Shown here piece after piece: positions 37,649-45,859 of a stretch of 64,000 bases of DNA. Within the stretch, counting starts at the first letter, position 1. Each line of letters begins with the position of its first letter. The notes under the pieces were generated by a model, which worked only from the letters and a program-made list of their open reading frames with translations, was not told the DNA's origin and made no database searches. Position numbers and translations under genes: made by a program. This DNA comes from Aliirhizobium wenxiniae (GTDB taxonomy: Bacteria; Pseudomonadota; Alphaproteobacteria; Rhizobiales; Rhizobiaceae), in the NCBI RefSeq assembly GCF_019511445.1, contig NZ_JAEUAN010000002.1, forward strand, positions 248,001 to 312,000. Reading direction: 5' to 3'.

Positions 37649-37826
37649 CGCCGAAGACATGCGGTTTTGCCTGTCACGCTCGCGTGATCGATAAAATTTT
37701 AGTATTGTCTTTATGAGGATCGGAAGAGCCTGCCTTTTAGCCTTCCAGCACGCCGCGCCACGATCGGGACCCGTGGGCACAAATCGCGACCGAGCCAGTC
37801 GCTACCAAGTCAGGGAGTTAAACACC

Positions 37827-38873
37827 ATGACCGTATCGATCATCATCAAGACACTGGATGACGAAAAGCGCATTGCCCGCACCATCGAGTGCGCGCTGAA
37901 AGCTCTGCCCGATGGCGAGGGCGAAATCATCGTCACCGACCTTGGCTCCCGCGACCGCACGATCGAGATCGCATCGGCTTATCCGGTGCGGCTTACCCAG
38001 ATCGCCCGCCCCGCGCGCTTTCGCAGCGGCGCCGGCGCGCAGCTCGGGTATCAATATGCCCGCCACGACTTCATCTGCCTGATCGACGCAGACATGGAAC
38101 TCGATCCGGCATTTCTGCCGGAAGCGATTGCCTTTCTGGAGCGCCATACGCGCACCGGCGGCGTCACCGGTCATATCGAAGCAGGAAGCGCATCCGCCAA
38201 CGGCTTGATGCCAGACCGGCGTATCGGCGCCGTGGACCAGCTGGCCGGAGGCGGGCTTTATCGCCGCCGTGCGATCGAAGAGATCGACTATATGGCCGAC
38301 CGCAACCTGCACGGCTATGAGGAACTGAACCTCGGCATTCGTCTGCGCAGCGTCGGCTGGAAACTGCATCGGCTGGACCGTCGCTTCGCCGCCTATCACG
38401 GTCGCGATCCCCGCTCTCGTGATCTGCTGCTGCAGCAGGTCAAAACCAAGGAGCCTTTCGGCATCGGCGAACTCCTGCGCGCGGCAACCGGAAAACCCTA
38501 TTTCTATCGCCTGCTGCGCGCCCTGCCCGAGCTTGGTATACTGGCGCTTGCCTGGGGCTTCATGTTCGCCTCACTGCTGCTCATCGCGACACTGCCCGGC
38601 ATCACCATGCCCGCCCTGATTATCGCCGCAGGGCTTGGACTGGCGGTCGCCATCAGCTCCCTGCGAACTGGACGGCTGAAAACGGGCCTCTACACGGTGA
38701 TCGTCCGCTTTCTTCAGGCAATCGCGCTGCCGGTCGGCTATATCACGCCGCGCCGCAACCCGCGGTCCTGGATCGAAAGCCGGCTTCTCGGCGAGCCCGA
38801 TGAAGAAGTGAGCCGCGATGCCGATCAGGCTACGGATGCCTATGATCCCGCCATGGCAAAAAGCGTCCGCTGA
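37827..38873 (+). CDS. Family 2 glycosyltransferase with C-terminal membrane segments
   Basis: 348 residues. The GT-A fold begins SIIIKTLDDEKRIARTIECA, with the metal-binding DxD as CLIDADMEL near residue 95 and acceptor-side GYEELNLGIRLRSVGW near 165. Two hydrophobic spans follow (LGILALAWGFMFASLLLIAT and MPALIIAAGLGLAVAISSL). AGGGA precedes the ATG at 37827; the frame is open back to 37713 but that part is not family-like. The product probably elongates an undecaprenyl- or lipid-linked glycan. No polymerase or flippase is nearby. Confidence 0.88.
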   Translation: MTVSIIIKTLDDEKRIARTIECALKALPDGEGEIIVTDLGSRDRTIEIASAYPVRLTQIARPARFRSGAGAQLGYQYARHDFICLIDADMELDPAFLPEAIAFLERHTRTGGVTGHIEAGSASANGLMPDRRIGAVDQLAGGGLYRRRAIEEIDYMADRNLHGYEELNLGIRLRSVGWKLHRLDRRFAAYHGRDPRSRDLLLQQVKTKEPFGIGELLRAATGKPYFYRLLRALPELGILALAWGFMFASLLLIATLPGITMPALIIAAGLGLAVAISSLRTGRLKTGLYTVIVRFLQAIALPVGYITPRRNPRSWIESRLLGEPDEEVSRDADQATDAYDPAMAKSVR

Positions 38874-39124
38874 GCCCTGATTTTAAGCGGAATTGCCCAA
38901 TCGAAACCGACGATCCGGCTTGGTGAAAGCCGGCCTGATATGTCGTGCTCAGCGGATAACGTCCGGTCACTGAATCATTACCTCGATTTAACCCAAGCAC
39001 GCTTGCAACTGCGACGGAACGGAGTAGGCTCACCGCCATCGCTGGCTGATGTGTAGGGCGTCGGCGACTGAAAGACGGCAGGTCTTCACCGAAGTTCTTT
39101 CGCCCCCTGTTATGGAGGCAAGAC

Positions 39125-39337
39125 ATGATACCGGCAGCAGTAACAAGCACATTCGATCCCAACGAACTCGCATTCCTCAAGCGCGTCTTCGATAACGTTT
39201 GCATGGAACATGGCCTTCAAGGTGGCAGCACCCAGGCAAGCGATGTGGCGGTCGAGATGATCAATCTTTACCAGCGTGGCATGAAGGACGAAAAAAGCCT
39301 GCATCGCCATTTCGACGGTTACACGTTTTTCGGCTGA
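39125..39337 (+). CDS. Small conserved rhizobial protein, function unknown
   Basis: 70 residues, helical and acidic (FDPNELAFLKRVFDNVCMEH, then SDVAVEMINLYQRGM). A single Cys. No signal peptide. TGGAGG lies ten bases before the ATG at 39125. I recognise similar short rhizobial proteins but no function is known. It converges on the DUF892 gene with a four-base gap. The 251-base gap before it has only one hairpin (CCGGCTT/AAGCCGG, 38915-38933). Confidence 0.8.
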   Translation: MIPAAVTSTFDPNELAFLKRVFDNVCMEHGLQGGSTQASDVAVEMINLYQRGMKDEKSLHRHFDGYTFFG

Positions 39338-39341
39338 GGAA

Positions 39342-39848
39342 TTACCGCTTCGCCTGCAAATCCCGCTCATCGCGCATCAGGAAAACCCGGGTGACGGGAT
39401 CGAGATTGTCTTCCAGCCAGCTCGCCATCGACATTTCTTCGGCAAGGATGCGTTCAAACACGGCCTGCGCTTCGGTTTCCCCGATCTCGTCGGCGGCCGT
39501 GATCAGCATCCTGTAGGTGGCGATCTCCAGATGTTCGAACGCATAGGCCTGCGCGGTGAACTTCACCACCTCGTCGTTCATCACCAACGCGGGGATGCCG
39601 TGCACGGTGGCGGCGATGCGCCCGGCAATGTCCTTGAGCGTCGATGGCGCACCGGAAAAATCGTTGAGAAGGTTCTGCAGCGCTTCCGCCTGGCTTCGCG
39701 TTTCCTCGAGATGTTCGAGCATGCGCGCCTTGAGATCCGGGTAGTTTTCCAGCCGCCGCGTCTGCGCCGTCAGCGAGGTGATCGCCTGTTCCTCCATCGC
39801 ATGGGCGCTTTTCAGCCAGGCAATGAAATTGTCCTTCGCATGGGTCAT
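39342..39848 (-). CDS. DUF892-like ferritin-fold protein
   Basis: 168 residues in a predicted four-helix bundle (SAHAMEEQAITSLTAQTRRL, HLEETRSQAEALQNLL, AFEHLEIATYRMLI, ERILAEEMSMASWLE). The E..E and H spacing resembles the YciE/YciF group and the protein at 8422-8925. Activity is unknown; relatives rise in stress. A GGAAC-N17-GGTT promoter lies 60 bases upstream. Confidence 0.88.
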   Translation of the reverse strand: MTHAKDNFIAWLKSAHAMEEQAITSLTAQTRRLENYPDLKARMLEHLEETRSQAEALQNLLNDFSGAPSTLKDIAGRIAATVHGIPALVMNDEVVKFTAQAYAFEHLEIATYRMLITAADEIGETEAQAVFERILAEEMSMASWLEDNLDPVTRVFLMRDERDLQAKR

Positions 39849-39906
39849 CCGGCTCCTCCCTCCGTCTCATCCACAGATAATACACGGGCGCGTGATCGCC
39901 AATGGC

Positions 39907-39932
39907 AACCCCGAACCATGACGGGAAGTTCC
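39907..39932 (-). promoter_or_regulatory. EcfG-type promoter candidate of second DUF892 gene
   Basis: Minus strand GGAAC (39932-39928), 17 bases, GGTT (39910-39907), about 58 bases before the ATG. Confidence 0.6.
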
Positions 39933-40010
39933 CTGACAATAAACGCGAAATTGTCGCGCTATGCCATCGAGGGATGCATTTGCGACATATCAGCACTTGT
40001 TAAAAAGGTG

Positions 40011-40035
40011 GGAACCATCACTTGCGCCCCGGGTT
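40011..40035 (+). promoter_or_regulatory. EcfG-type promoter candidate of 58-residue protein
   Basis: GGAAC (40011-40015), 16 bases, GGTT (40032-40035). Start near 40043 leaves GGAGG (40050-40054) before the ATG at 40060. Confidence 0.6.
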
Positions 40036-40059
40036 ACCAATGCATTAATGGAGGCGCCG

Positions 40060-40236
40060 ATGATTAAGGATCAAAGAGAGCCAACAGAGCAGCCGCCTAT
40101 GCCGGCGCCGGGATGGGCTCCGGATCCGCCGATCAACGAACCGGAACCGGACAGGCTGCCCGATGAGGCGCCGGTCCCCAATCCGGATGAGACAAACAGA
40201 CCGCCCGTCTACATGCCGCCAGGAAATGCGGCGTAA
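40060..40236 (+). CDS. Proline-rich small protein, function unknown
   Basis: 58 residues, about one quarter proline, acidic, no hydrophobic segment (PMPAPGWAPDPPINEPEPDR). It must be extended and disordered. The ATG at 40060 has GGAGG five bases upstream; an in-frame ATG at 40048 would sit on top of that site. The stress-type promoter upstream and the membrane protein 23 bases downstream suggest a two-gene unit. Confidence 0.66.
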   Translation: MIKDQREPTEQPPMPAPGWAPDPPINEPEPDRLPDEAPVPNPDETNRPPVYMPPGNAA

Positions 40237-40259
40237 CCGGCGGCACAGAAGAGAACGAC

Positions 40260-40466
40260 ATGACAGTATCGAGTAAGAGCATGCCGAGCAGCGTTGCAGC
40301 TCGGTCCCAGCAGCCAGCCGAGTTCAAACCGTGCCTGTGGAAGCTGCTGGTGGTGACCGCCGGTATTCTGGTCTCCGTATTCGTCGCCATGCAGATGGTC
40401 GACGACACTTATGTCGGTACGTTCGATACCAAGGTCTCCACGCAACAGACTCACAAGGCCGGGTAA
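40260..40466 (+). CDS. Small single-span membrane protein, function unknown
   Basis: 68 residues. A basic N-terminal tail, one span (LWKLLVVTAGILVSVFVAMQ, residues 26-45) and a polar C-terminal tail with VGTFDTKVSTQQTHK. Probably inner membrane with the C-terminus in the periplasm. No family is recognised. It sits between the proline-rich protein and the phospholipase D promoter. Confidence 0.7.
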   Translation: MTVSSKSMPSSVAARSQQPAEFKPCLWKLLVVTAGILVSVFVAMQMVDDTYVGTFDTKVSTQQTHKAG

Positions 40467-40491
40467 GCCTTCAAAGACAGCTTCGGGCGCG

Positions 40492-40517
40492 GGAACAAAA
40501 TCTGAAACCATGGCGTT
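40492..40517 (+). promoter_or_regulatory. EcfG-type promoter of the phospholipase D gene
   Basis: GGAAC (40492-40496), 17 bases, CGTT (40514-40517), exact consensus. The predicted start is near 40525, leaving only about five bases before the ATG at 40530. Confidence 0.7.
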
Positions 40518-40529
40518 CATCCGTCAGAC

Positions 40530-42056
40530 ATGACGAGGTGGCGCAAGGTGGACGTGAGCAGTTTTTCCAACCCTGATCTGATCGATCCGGTGCTTGACCG
40601 CACGCGGATCATCAAGCCCGGCAGAAATGTCTGGCGCTCGGCGAAGGCGGAGCGCGTCGCCTTCCTGATCGACGGTGAAGACTATTTTCTTCGTCTCGAC
40701 GAAGTGCTGCGTCAGGCCAAAAGGTCGATATTCATCGTCGGCTGGGATTTTAATCCCGACATTCGGCTGCGCCCGAGAGAAAAAGATTCCGAAACGATCG
40801 GCGCGCTTTTGCGGCGCATGGTCGAGGAAAAACCGGATCTGGAAATCCGCATTCTCGTCTGGGGCATGGGGCCGATCTATTCCGGCAAAAGCCTGCGCAT
40901 GTTCGGCAAGATGGAATGGGCGGATCACCCACGCATTGACCTGCGTTTCGACTTCCGCCATCCGTTGCGGGCAAGCCACCACCAGAAGATCGTCGCAATC
41001 GACGACAAGACCGCCTTTCTCGGCGGCATCGATCTGACCGCACGCCGCTGGGACGACAGAGAGCACACGATCGTCAATCCCGATCGCGTCTCGCCGGATG
41101 GCACGTCTTACGGCCCCGTTCATGACATGCAGACCATCGTCACCGGTGACATGGCCAAGCTGATCGGCGATGTCGCACGGCGCAGATGGAGGAAAACCCA
41201 TGGAGAGGAGCTTGCTCCCGTTAACGTGCCCGGCCCTACGCCCTGGCCATCAGATCTCAAGCCGGCCCTCACCCAGTGCCCGACCGGCCTAGCACTGACC
41301 GAGCCTTGGAAATGGAAGGGTCGTCGCGGCCACCGCGAAGCGATCCGCCTGACCCACGATGCGCTGAAGGCAGCGGAAAGACATCTCTATATCGAGACGC
41401 AATATCTCGCCTCCTTCGGCGTCGCCCGCACGCTTGCCAAGCGGCTGCGCAGGCCGAACGGTCCCGAGATCGTCGTGCTCGTCACCCGCGAATCCCACGG
41501 TTTTCTCGAAAAGCTGATGATGGGCCATAACCGGACACGGCTGATCCGCCGGCTGAAACGCGCCGACCGATATGACCGGCTACGGGTCTATTATGCTGTG
41601 ACGCCAGACGGTAAGGGTGGCGAACGGGAGATCATCGTCCATTCCAAGCTGATCATCGCAGACGACCATTTTGTCCGCGTCGGCTCCTCAAACCTCAACA
41701 ACCGTTCCGAAGGTCTCGACACCGAGAGCGACATGGCGATGGAACCGCAGGATGCAGCCGGCCGCGCCGCGGTTGCGGAGCTTCGCATCGATCTACTTGC
41801 CGAACATCTGGCAGCCGATCCGGCACTAGTGCGCCGGCATTTCGAAGAGACCGGCTCGCTGATCCGAACGATCGAGATGCTGAACGTCAACGGCCGGCAT
41901 CTGAAGCCCTTCGATGTGGATGTCGAGAAGGGCGAAACCGAATCCATTCCCGGCACCAGCATCGTCGATCCGAAACAGCCTTTCTGGCCTGTTCCGCAGA
42001 TCCAGGCCGGCTTCCGCCGCCTCGTTTCGCGCTTCTCACCCCATAGAATGTTTTGA
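40530..42056 (+). CDS. Phospholipase D / cardiolipin synthase-like protein (ClsB-like)
   Basis: 508 residues with two HKD motifs: HHQKIVAIDDKTAFLGGID near residue 150 and VHSKLIIADDHFVRVGSSNL near 370. It lacks the N-terminal spans of ClsA, so it is of the soluble ClsB/PLD type and may make cardiolipin or cleave phospholipids. With the convergent YbhN-like and the next YbhP-like gene it matches the E. coli ybhP-clsB-ybhN group. The start is uncertain: the ATG at 40530 would be nearly leaderless, while a GTG at 40548 follows GAGGTGG and fits the promoter better. The 3' end overlaps the YbhN-like gene by 21 bases. Confidence 0.92.
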   Translation: MTRWRKVDVSSFSNPDLIDPVLDRTRIIKPGRNVWRSAKAERVAFLIDGEDYFLRLDEVLRQAKRSIFIVGWDFNPDIRLRPREKDSETIGALLRRMVEEKPDLEIRILVWGMGPIYSGKSLRMFGKMEWADHPRIDLRFDFRHPLRASHHQKIVAIDDKTAFLGGIDLTARRWDDREHTIVNPDRVSPDGTSYGPVHDMQTIVTGDMAKLIGDVARRRWRKTHGEELAPVNVPGPTPWPSDLKPALTQCPTGLALTEPWKWKGRRGHREAIRLTHDALKAAERHLYIETQYLASFGVARTLAKRLRRPNGPEIVVLVTRESHGFLEKLMMGHNRTRLIRRLKRADRYDRLRVYYAVTPDGKGGEREIIVHSKLIIADDHFVRVGSSNLNNRSEGLDTESDMAMEPQDAAGRAAVAELRIDLLAEHLAADPALVRRHFEETGSLIRTIEMLNVNGRHLKPFDVDVEKGETESIPGTSIVDPKQPFWPVPQIQAGFRRLVSRFSPHRMF

Positions 42057-42974
42057 GAAGCTTGTCGGTCGACGCCGATAATAGGCCTCGCTGACAAGGA
42101 ATGTTGGCAGGCCGATGATCAGCGGAACGAAGAAATAGAGAACCCGGAAGGCGACGAGTGCGCCGATGATTTCTACTCCGGGAAGAATACCGAGCATCGT
42201 CGCCTCCAGCACCCCGAGCCCGCCCGGAACATGGCTCATCAGTGAAGCAACATTGGCCGTGACATAGGCACCCGCAACCTCGAAATAGGTGATATCGCCA
42301 AACACCGCCATAAGTTGATGGATCGCTGCCGCGACACAGGCGAAATTCAGTGTGCCGATACCGATCTGTGCCATCGCCACACCGGGCGTCGGCGGATCGA
42401 GACGCCATTTGCGTAACCGCACCGGGATCTTGAAGACACATAGGAGAAGATAAGCGAGCGGCAGGACAAGGCAGGCGAGACCGGCCGCCACCCTCGTCTC
42501 CTGCCTGATGCCGAAAAGATCCGTATCAGGACCCAGATCGAGAACCAGCACCAGCGCGGCAAGGCTCGAAAGCCCTAGGCCAACTGTGATGCCGCAAAAG
42601 CCGATGACCTTGGCGATCTCCCCGCCCGTCAGCCCCCAGCGCGAATAGAAGCGGTAACGCACGGCACCGCTGCTGAGCGCAGCCATGCCGACATTGTGGC
42701 CGATCGACAGCGCACAGAAGGACGCAAGTGCCGTCTGCCGCCATGCGAGCGGTCTTTTGACATAACGGACCGCGAGCGTGTCGAAACCGGTGAGACACAA
42801 ATAGGATGCCGCGACAAAAACAAGCGCACCCCCAAGCCTGACAAGAGGAATGGCTTGCGCCGCATCTGCCACTTCATCGAACGTATAGCGGCCAATACTG
42901 CGATAGACGAGAAAGGCGGCAATGCAGACGGCAGCAAGCACGGCCAGTTGTAAAATATGCTTCCTGCCGATCAT
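42036..42974 (-). CDS. YbhN/UPF0104-family membrane protein
   Basis: 312 residues, about eight predicted spans, with the lysylphosphatidylglycerol synthase-type membrane domain (ALSIGHNVGMAALSSGAVRY near 95, SHVPGGLGVLEATMLGILPG near 245). The catalytic domain of MprF is absent. The E. coli relative lies next to clsB. It may move or flip a phospholipid; that is inference. AGGAGG is five bases before the ATG and a symmetric stress promoter is 27 bases upstream, so the start is firm. Confidence 0.9.
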   Translation of the reverse strand: MIGRKHILQLAVLAAVCIAAFLVYRSIGRYTFDEVADAAQAIPLVRLGGALVFVAASYLCLTGFDTLAVRYVKRPLAWRQTALASFCALSIGHNVGMAALSSGAVRYRFYSRWGLTGGEIAKVIGFCGITVGLGLSSLAALVLVLDLGPDTDLFGIRQETRVAAGLACLVLPLAYLLLCVFKIPVRLRKWRLDPPTPGVAMAQIGIGTLNFACVAAAIHQLMAVFGDITYFEVAGAYVTANVASLMSHVPGGLGVLEATMLGILPGVEIIGALVAFRVLYFFVPLIIGLPTFLVSEAYYRRRPTSFSKHSMG

Positions 42975-43000
42975 TAGGCCTCCTGTCTTCTTACAGAAGG

Positions 43001-43027
43001 GGAACGAAAACGCGCCACAGGTGTTCC
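43001..43027. promoter_or_regulatory. Symmetric (bidirectional) EcfG-type promoter between ybhN- and ybhP-like genes
   Basis: GGAAC (43001-43005), 17 bases, GTTCC (43023-43027). Minus strand reads GGAAC-N16-CGTT, plus strand GGAAC-N16-TGTT. The two divergent starts are 27 and 8 bases away from its ends. Confidence 0.7.
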
Positions 43028-43034
43028 CTGCCCT

Positions 43035-43784
43035 ATGCAGTCAACAGCCGCCAGATCACCGGTGTCCCACCGCCTGAAACTCCTGACCTACAACGTGCAT
43101 AGCTGCATCGGCACCGACCGCCGCCTTGCGCCGGAACGCATCGCCGCAGTCATCGCTGCCGAACAGCCCGACATCATCGGCCTGCAGGAACTCGATGTCG
43201 GACGCAAACGTTCGGGCGGCGTCGATCAGGCCCATACCATCGCCGAGATCCTCAAGATGCAGCATCATTTCCACGCCGCTCTTGATGTCGAGGAGGAGCG
43301 CTACGGTGATGCGATCCTGACCGCGCTGCCGGCGGAACTGGTCAAGGCAGGCCCGCTGCCATCTGTAGGCGAACAGCGTGGGGCGCTCTGGATCGAAGTC
43401 GAAGTCGGGAAAAAACGCCTGCAGGTCTTCAATACCCATCTTGGCCTCAGGCGGATTGACCGGATGCGCCAGGCGGAAGTGCTGCTCGGCCCGGAATGGC
43501 TGAGGCACGACCGCACATCGGATCAACCGGTCGTACTTCTCGGAGATTTCAACTCGATCCCCTCCAGCCCACCCTACAAACGGCTTGCGGGTGAATTGAT
43601 CGATATACGCGTTCATGTACCCGGACAGTTGCGCCCAACTTTTCCTTCACGTTTTCCGCTGCTGAGGCTCGACCACATATTCGTGTCGAACGATATCGCG
43701 GTAATCGGGGCGGAGGTCATCGACATCCCTCTGGCCAAGCGCGCTTCTGACCACCTGCCTCTCGTGGCGACAATCGAGATCTAG
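43035..43784 (+). CDS. Endonuclease/exonuclease/phosphatase-family protein (YbhP-like)
   Basis: 249 residues. The fold marks are LKLLTYNVHSCIG (Asn), IIGLQELDVGRKR (Glu), RLQVFNTHLGLR (His), VLLGDFNSIPSS (Asp/Asn) and KRASDHLPLVATI (Asp-His). All catalytic residues for a Mg-dependent phosphodiesterase are present. The neighbours suggest a lipid-related phosphodiesterase rather than DNA repair. The ATG at 43035 lies only about ten bases past the promoter -10, so a leaderless message is likely. Its end overlaps the next leftward gene by four bases. Confidence 0.92.
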   Translation: MQSTAARSPVSHRLKLLTYNVHSCIGTDRRLAPERIAAVIAAEQPDIIGLQELDVGRKRSGGVDQAHTIAEILKMQHHFHAALDVEEERYGDAILTALPAELVKAGPLPSVGEQRGALWIEVEVGKKRLQVFNTHLGLRRIDRMRQAEVLLGPEWLRHDRTSDQPVVLLGDFNSIPSSPPYKRLAGELIDIRVHVPGQLRPTFPSRFPLLRLDHIFVSNDIAVIGAEVIDIPLAKRASDHLPLVATIEI

Positions 43785-44383
43785 TGCAACAGCTTCTGGA
43801 ACCGCCGCGCCTGTTTCAGCAATCCGGCAACCGCGCGGTCGTCCAATGGCTCTCCGACGGGAGCCACCGGGATGACACGAACCGAGTGTGCACCGGCTTC
43901 TCCAAGCCGCCTCAACACGATCTGGAGAATGACCGCTTCCACACCATGATCGACAATCACCACATTCTTGCCGGCATGGTCATGGTTCGGGCCATCATGA
44001 TCTCCGAGATACATGAAGTGCCGGCGCTCGAGATCCGATAGCTGGCGCTGGCGCTCAGTCTTCAGATAACCCGGCGGCACATGAAACTGGCGCGCCAGCC
44101 CCTCGTCGACCATGACCTGCGGCACGTCGAGATCGATCACCGTGCCGATGGTCGTTTCGGGATGACCGGGCGCCGGAATTTGCCCCACGAGCACAAGATC
44201 GAGTTCGCAGCCAAGACGCTGCGCGGCATCGAAGGAAAGGGCGACACTGTCCGGCGAAAGTGCAACGATCACGATGTCATCCAGGGCAAGTCCCGACAGC
44301 TTGTCAGCCAGTTGACGTCCGGCCCGCTCGCGCGCGGCCAATTCATGTGCAGTTTGATTGGATGGATGCCTGTCAGCTTGCAT
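43781..44383 (-). CDS. Phosphoribosyltransferase-like protein with altered PRPP loop
   Basis: 200 residues with the type I PRTase outline: DDIVIVALSPDSVALSFDAA at the start, PETTIGTVIDLDVP in the middle and NVVIVDHGVEAVILQIVLRR near residue 140. The PRPP loop is normally VDDGIATGAT; here the second acidic residue and the TGAT part are changed, so catalysis is doubtful. It may be a regulator that has kept the fold. A very His/Asp-rich spacer (HDGPNHDHAGK) precedes the loop. Leftward and convergent with the YbhP-like gene. Confidence 0.78.
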   Translation of the reverse strand: MQADRHPSNQTAHELAARERAGRQLADKLSGLALDDIVIVALSPDSVALSFDAAQRLGCELDLVLVGQIPAPGHPETTIGTVIDLDVPQVMVDEGLARQFHVPPGYLKTERQRQLSDLERRHFMYLGDHDGPNHDHAGKNVVIVDHGVEAVILQIVLRRLGEAGAHSVRVIPVAPVGEPLDDRAVAGLLKQARRFQKLLH

Positions 44384-44473
44384 GAAAACCCTCCTCCCAG
44401 AGCCATTTCATCTCCTCAAGGTCAAAGCGGCGACATCGGCCGATTGTTCCGGAAGGATAACACGAAAACGGAA

Positions 44474-45028
44474 CTAGCCGCGGGAAAGAACCACCAGATA
44501 TCGAGCCGGCGACGTGCCGGGATTGGAGAATGCGCAGTCGCTGGGGGGACCGAGCAGAAGGCAATCACCCGCCTTCAGCACATGCCCGACGCCGCCCTCG
44601 GAAAAATCGAGACGCCCTTCCAGAACCCAGATTTGCTGTTGCTGGAAGGAGAAGGCAGAGGCAGGATAGCTTATGCGGGCACCGGCAGGTAGAGAAACTT
44701 CGATCAGCTCCGCCGGCGCACCAGCGGGCGAAATCGTCTTTCTGAGATAGCCGGTTTCGGGATCCGTCCAGACGGGTTGCCGTTCCGCAAGGCTCAACCG
44801 CTCTGCAGCCTTTTCGGCTGACGCAATCAGCACAGAAAGGGGAAGACCGAAAGCGCCGGAAAGCCGGCCGAGCACGGTCGCGGTCGGGCTCGCTTCCCGC
44901 CGCTCGATCTTGCTGATCATCGCCTTGGAGACGCCCGAGCGCTCGGCGAGATCGGCAAGCGACCATTTGCGCGCCTCTCGCTCATGCTTCAGCGTGGAGG
45001 CTATCGCATCCGCAGGATCATGCTCCAT
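44474..45028 (-). CDS. XRE-family regulator with C-terminal cupin domain
   Basis: 184 residues. The HTH is SLADLAERSGVSKAMISKIE (residues 22-41). The C-terminal half is a small cupin (VSLPAGARISYPASAF, FQQQQIWVLEGRLDF) that probably senses a small ligand. Such regulators commonly control the next divergent operon, here the TetR-aminotransferase pair. No symmetric operator was picked out in the 175-base gap. Confidence 0.9.
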   Translation of the reverse strand: MEHDPADAIASTLKHEREARKWSLADLAERSGVSKAMISKIERREASPTATVLGRLSGAFGLPLSVLIASAEKAAERLSLAERQPVWTDPETGYLRKTISPAGAPAELIEVSLPAGARISYPASAFSFQQQQIWVLEGRLDFSEGGVGHVLKAGDCLLLGPPSDCAFSNPGTSPARYLVVLSRG

Positions 45029-45203
45029 CTGACCAAAATCCTTTCGCGCTCAAATCGTCTCACATAGTAGACTTGCGATCCATATAAGAGACGAAGCGAT
45101 TTCGCAATGAAGGGGCGAGGTCGGCGACTTGCCGCTATACGGCAATTATTCAATCGTATAATAACAGCCGGATCGGCAGCGAAACGAAGAACGTGACGAC
45201 GAG

Positions 45204-45848
45204 ATGGCATCAGCCCGCCGCTCCTATAGCCGCGCCAGCGAGGCTGAGCGCCGCGAAGACCTGATCCTGGCGACGCTGGACTGTATCGCCGAGGATGGGA
45301 TCAAGGGCGCGACCGTGCGCCAGATTGCGGCACGCGCAGGCGTGACGGCAGGGCTGATCCGCCACTATTTCACCGGCAAGGACCAGATGCTGCAGGCGGC
45401 CTATCGCGCTGTGATGGACGGCATGACCAGGACCGCGATAAAGGCCGCCCGTGAGGACGAAGCCCCAAGGGCGCGGCTTCGCCGCTTTATCATCGCCAAC
45501 CTGACGCCGCCGATCACCGACAGCCGCACGCTGTCGCTCTGGGCGGCTTTCATCAGCCACATCCAGACAGACCCGAGTTTTGCCGCCATTCACCGGGAAA
45601 ACTATCTGGCGTTTTTGCAGGAAGTCGAAACGCTGCTGCTCGCTTTTTTCGACGAGCGCGGCACCGCGCTTTCGCCGAAACAATGCCGGAGCTTCGCTAT
45701 CTCGCTGAATGCTCTGGTCGATGGATTGTGGCTGGAAGGCACGCTTGCCGCCGATCTGTTTGACGAACACGAACTCGCCGATTCAGCGCTTGCCTCTGTC
45801 GAGGCACTGTTGAGATTGACCCCGGGCGAACTGGCCCTGGAAAAGTAA
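45204..45848 (+). CDS. TetR-family regulator, BetI-like
   Basis: 214 residues. HTH is TVRQIAARAGVTAGLIRHYF after the usual LATLDCIAEDGIKGA helix. The BetI-like segment ISHIQTDPSFAAIHRENY lies in the ligand domain. It is 11 bases before an aminotransferase gene on the same strand, so the pair is likely one operon. The ligand is unknown. Confidence 0.9.
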   Translation: MASARRSYSRASEAERREDLILATLDCIAEDGIKGATVRQIAARAGVTAGLIRHYFTGKDQMLQAAYRAVMDGMTRTAIKAAREDEAPRARLRRFIIANLTPPITDSRTLSLWAAFISHIQTDPSFAAIHRENYLAFLQEVETLLLAFFDERGTALSPKQCRSFAISLNALVDGLWLEGTLAADLFDEHELADSALASVEALLRLTPGELALEK

Positions 45849-45859
45849 GGAAACCATGC

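Noticed and set aside
44446..44450. A further EcfG-type site upstream of the phosphoribosyltransferase-like gene
   Set aside because: GGAAC is present on the minus strand but no TT follows at 18 or 19 bases.
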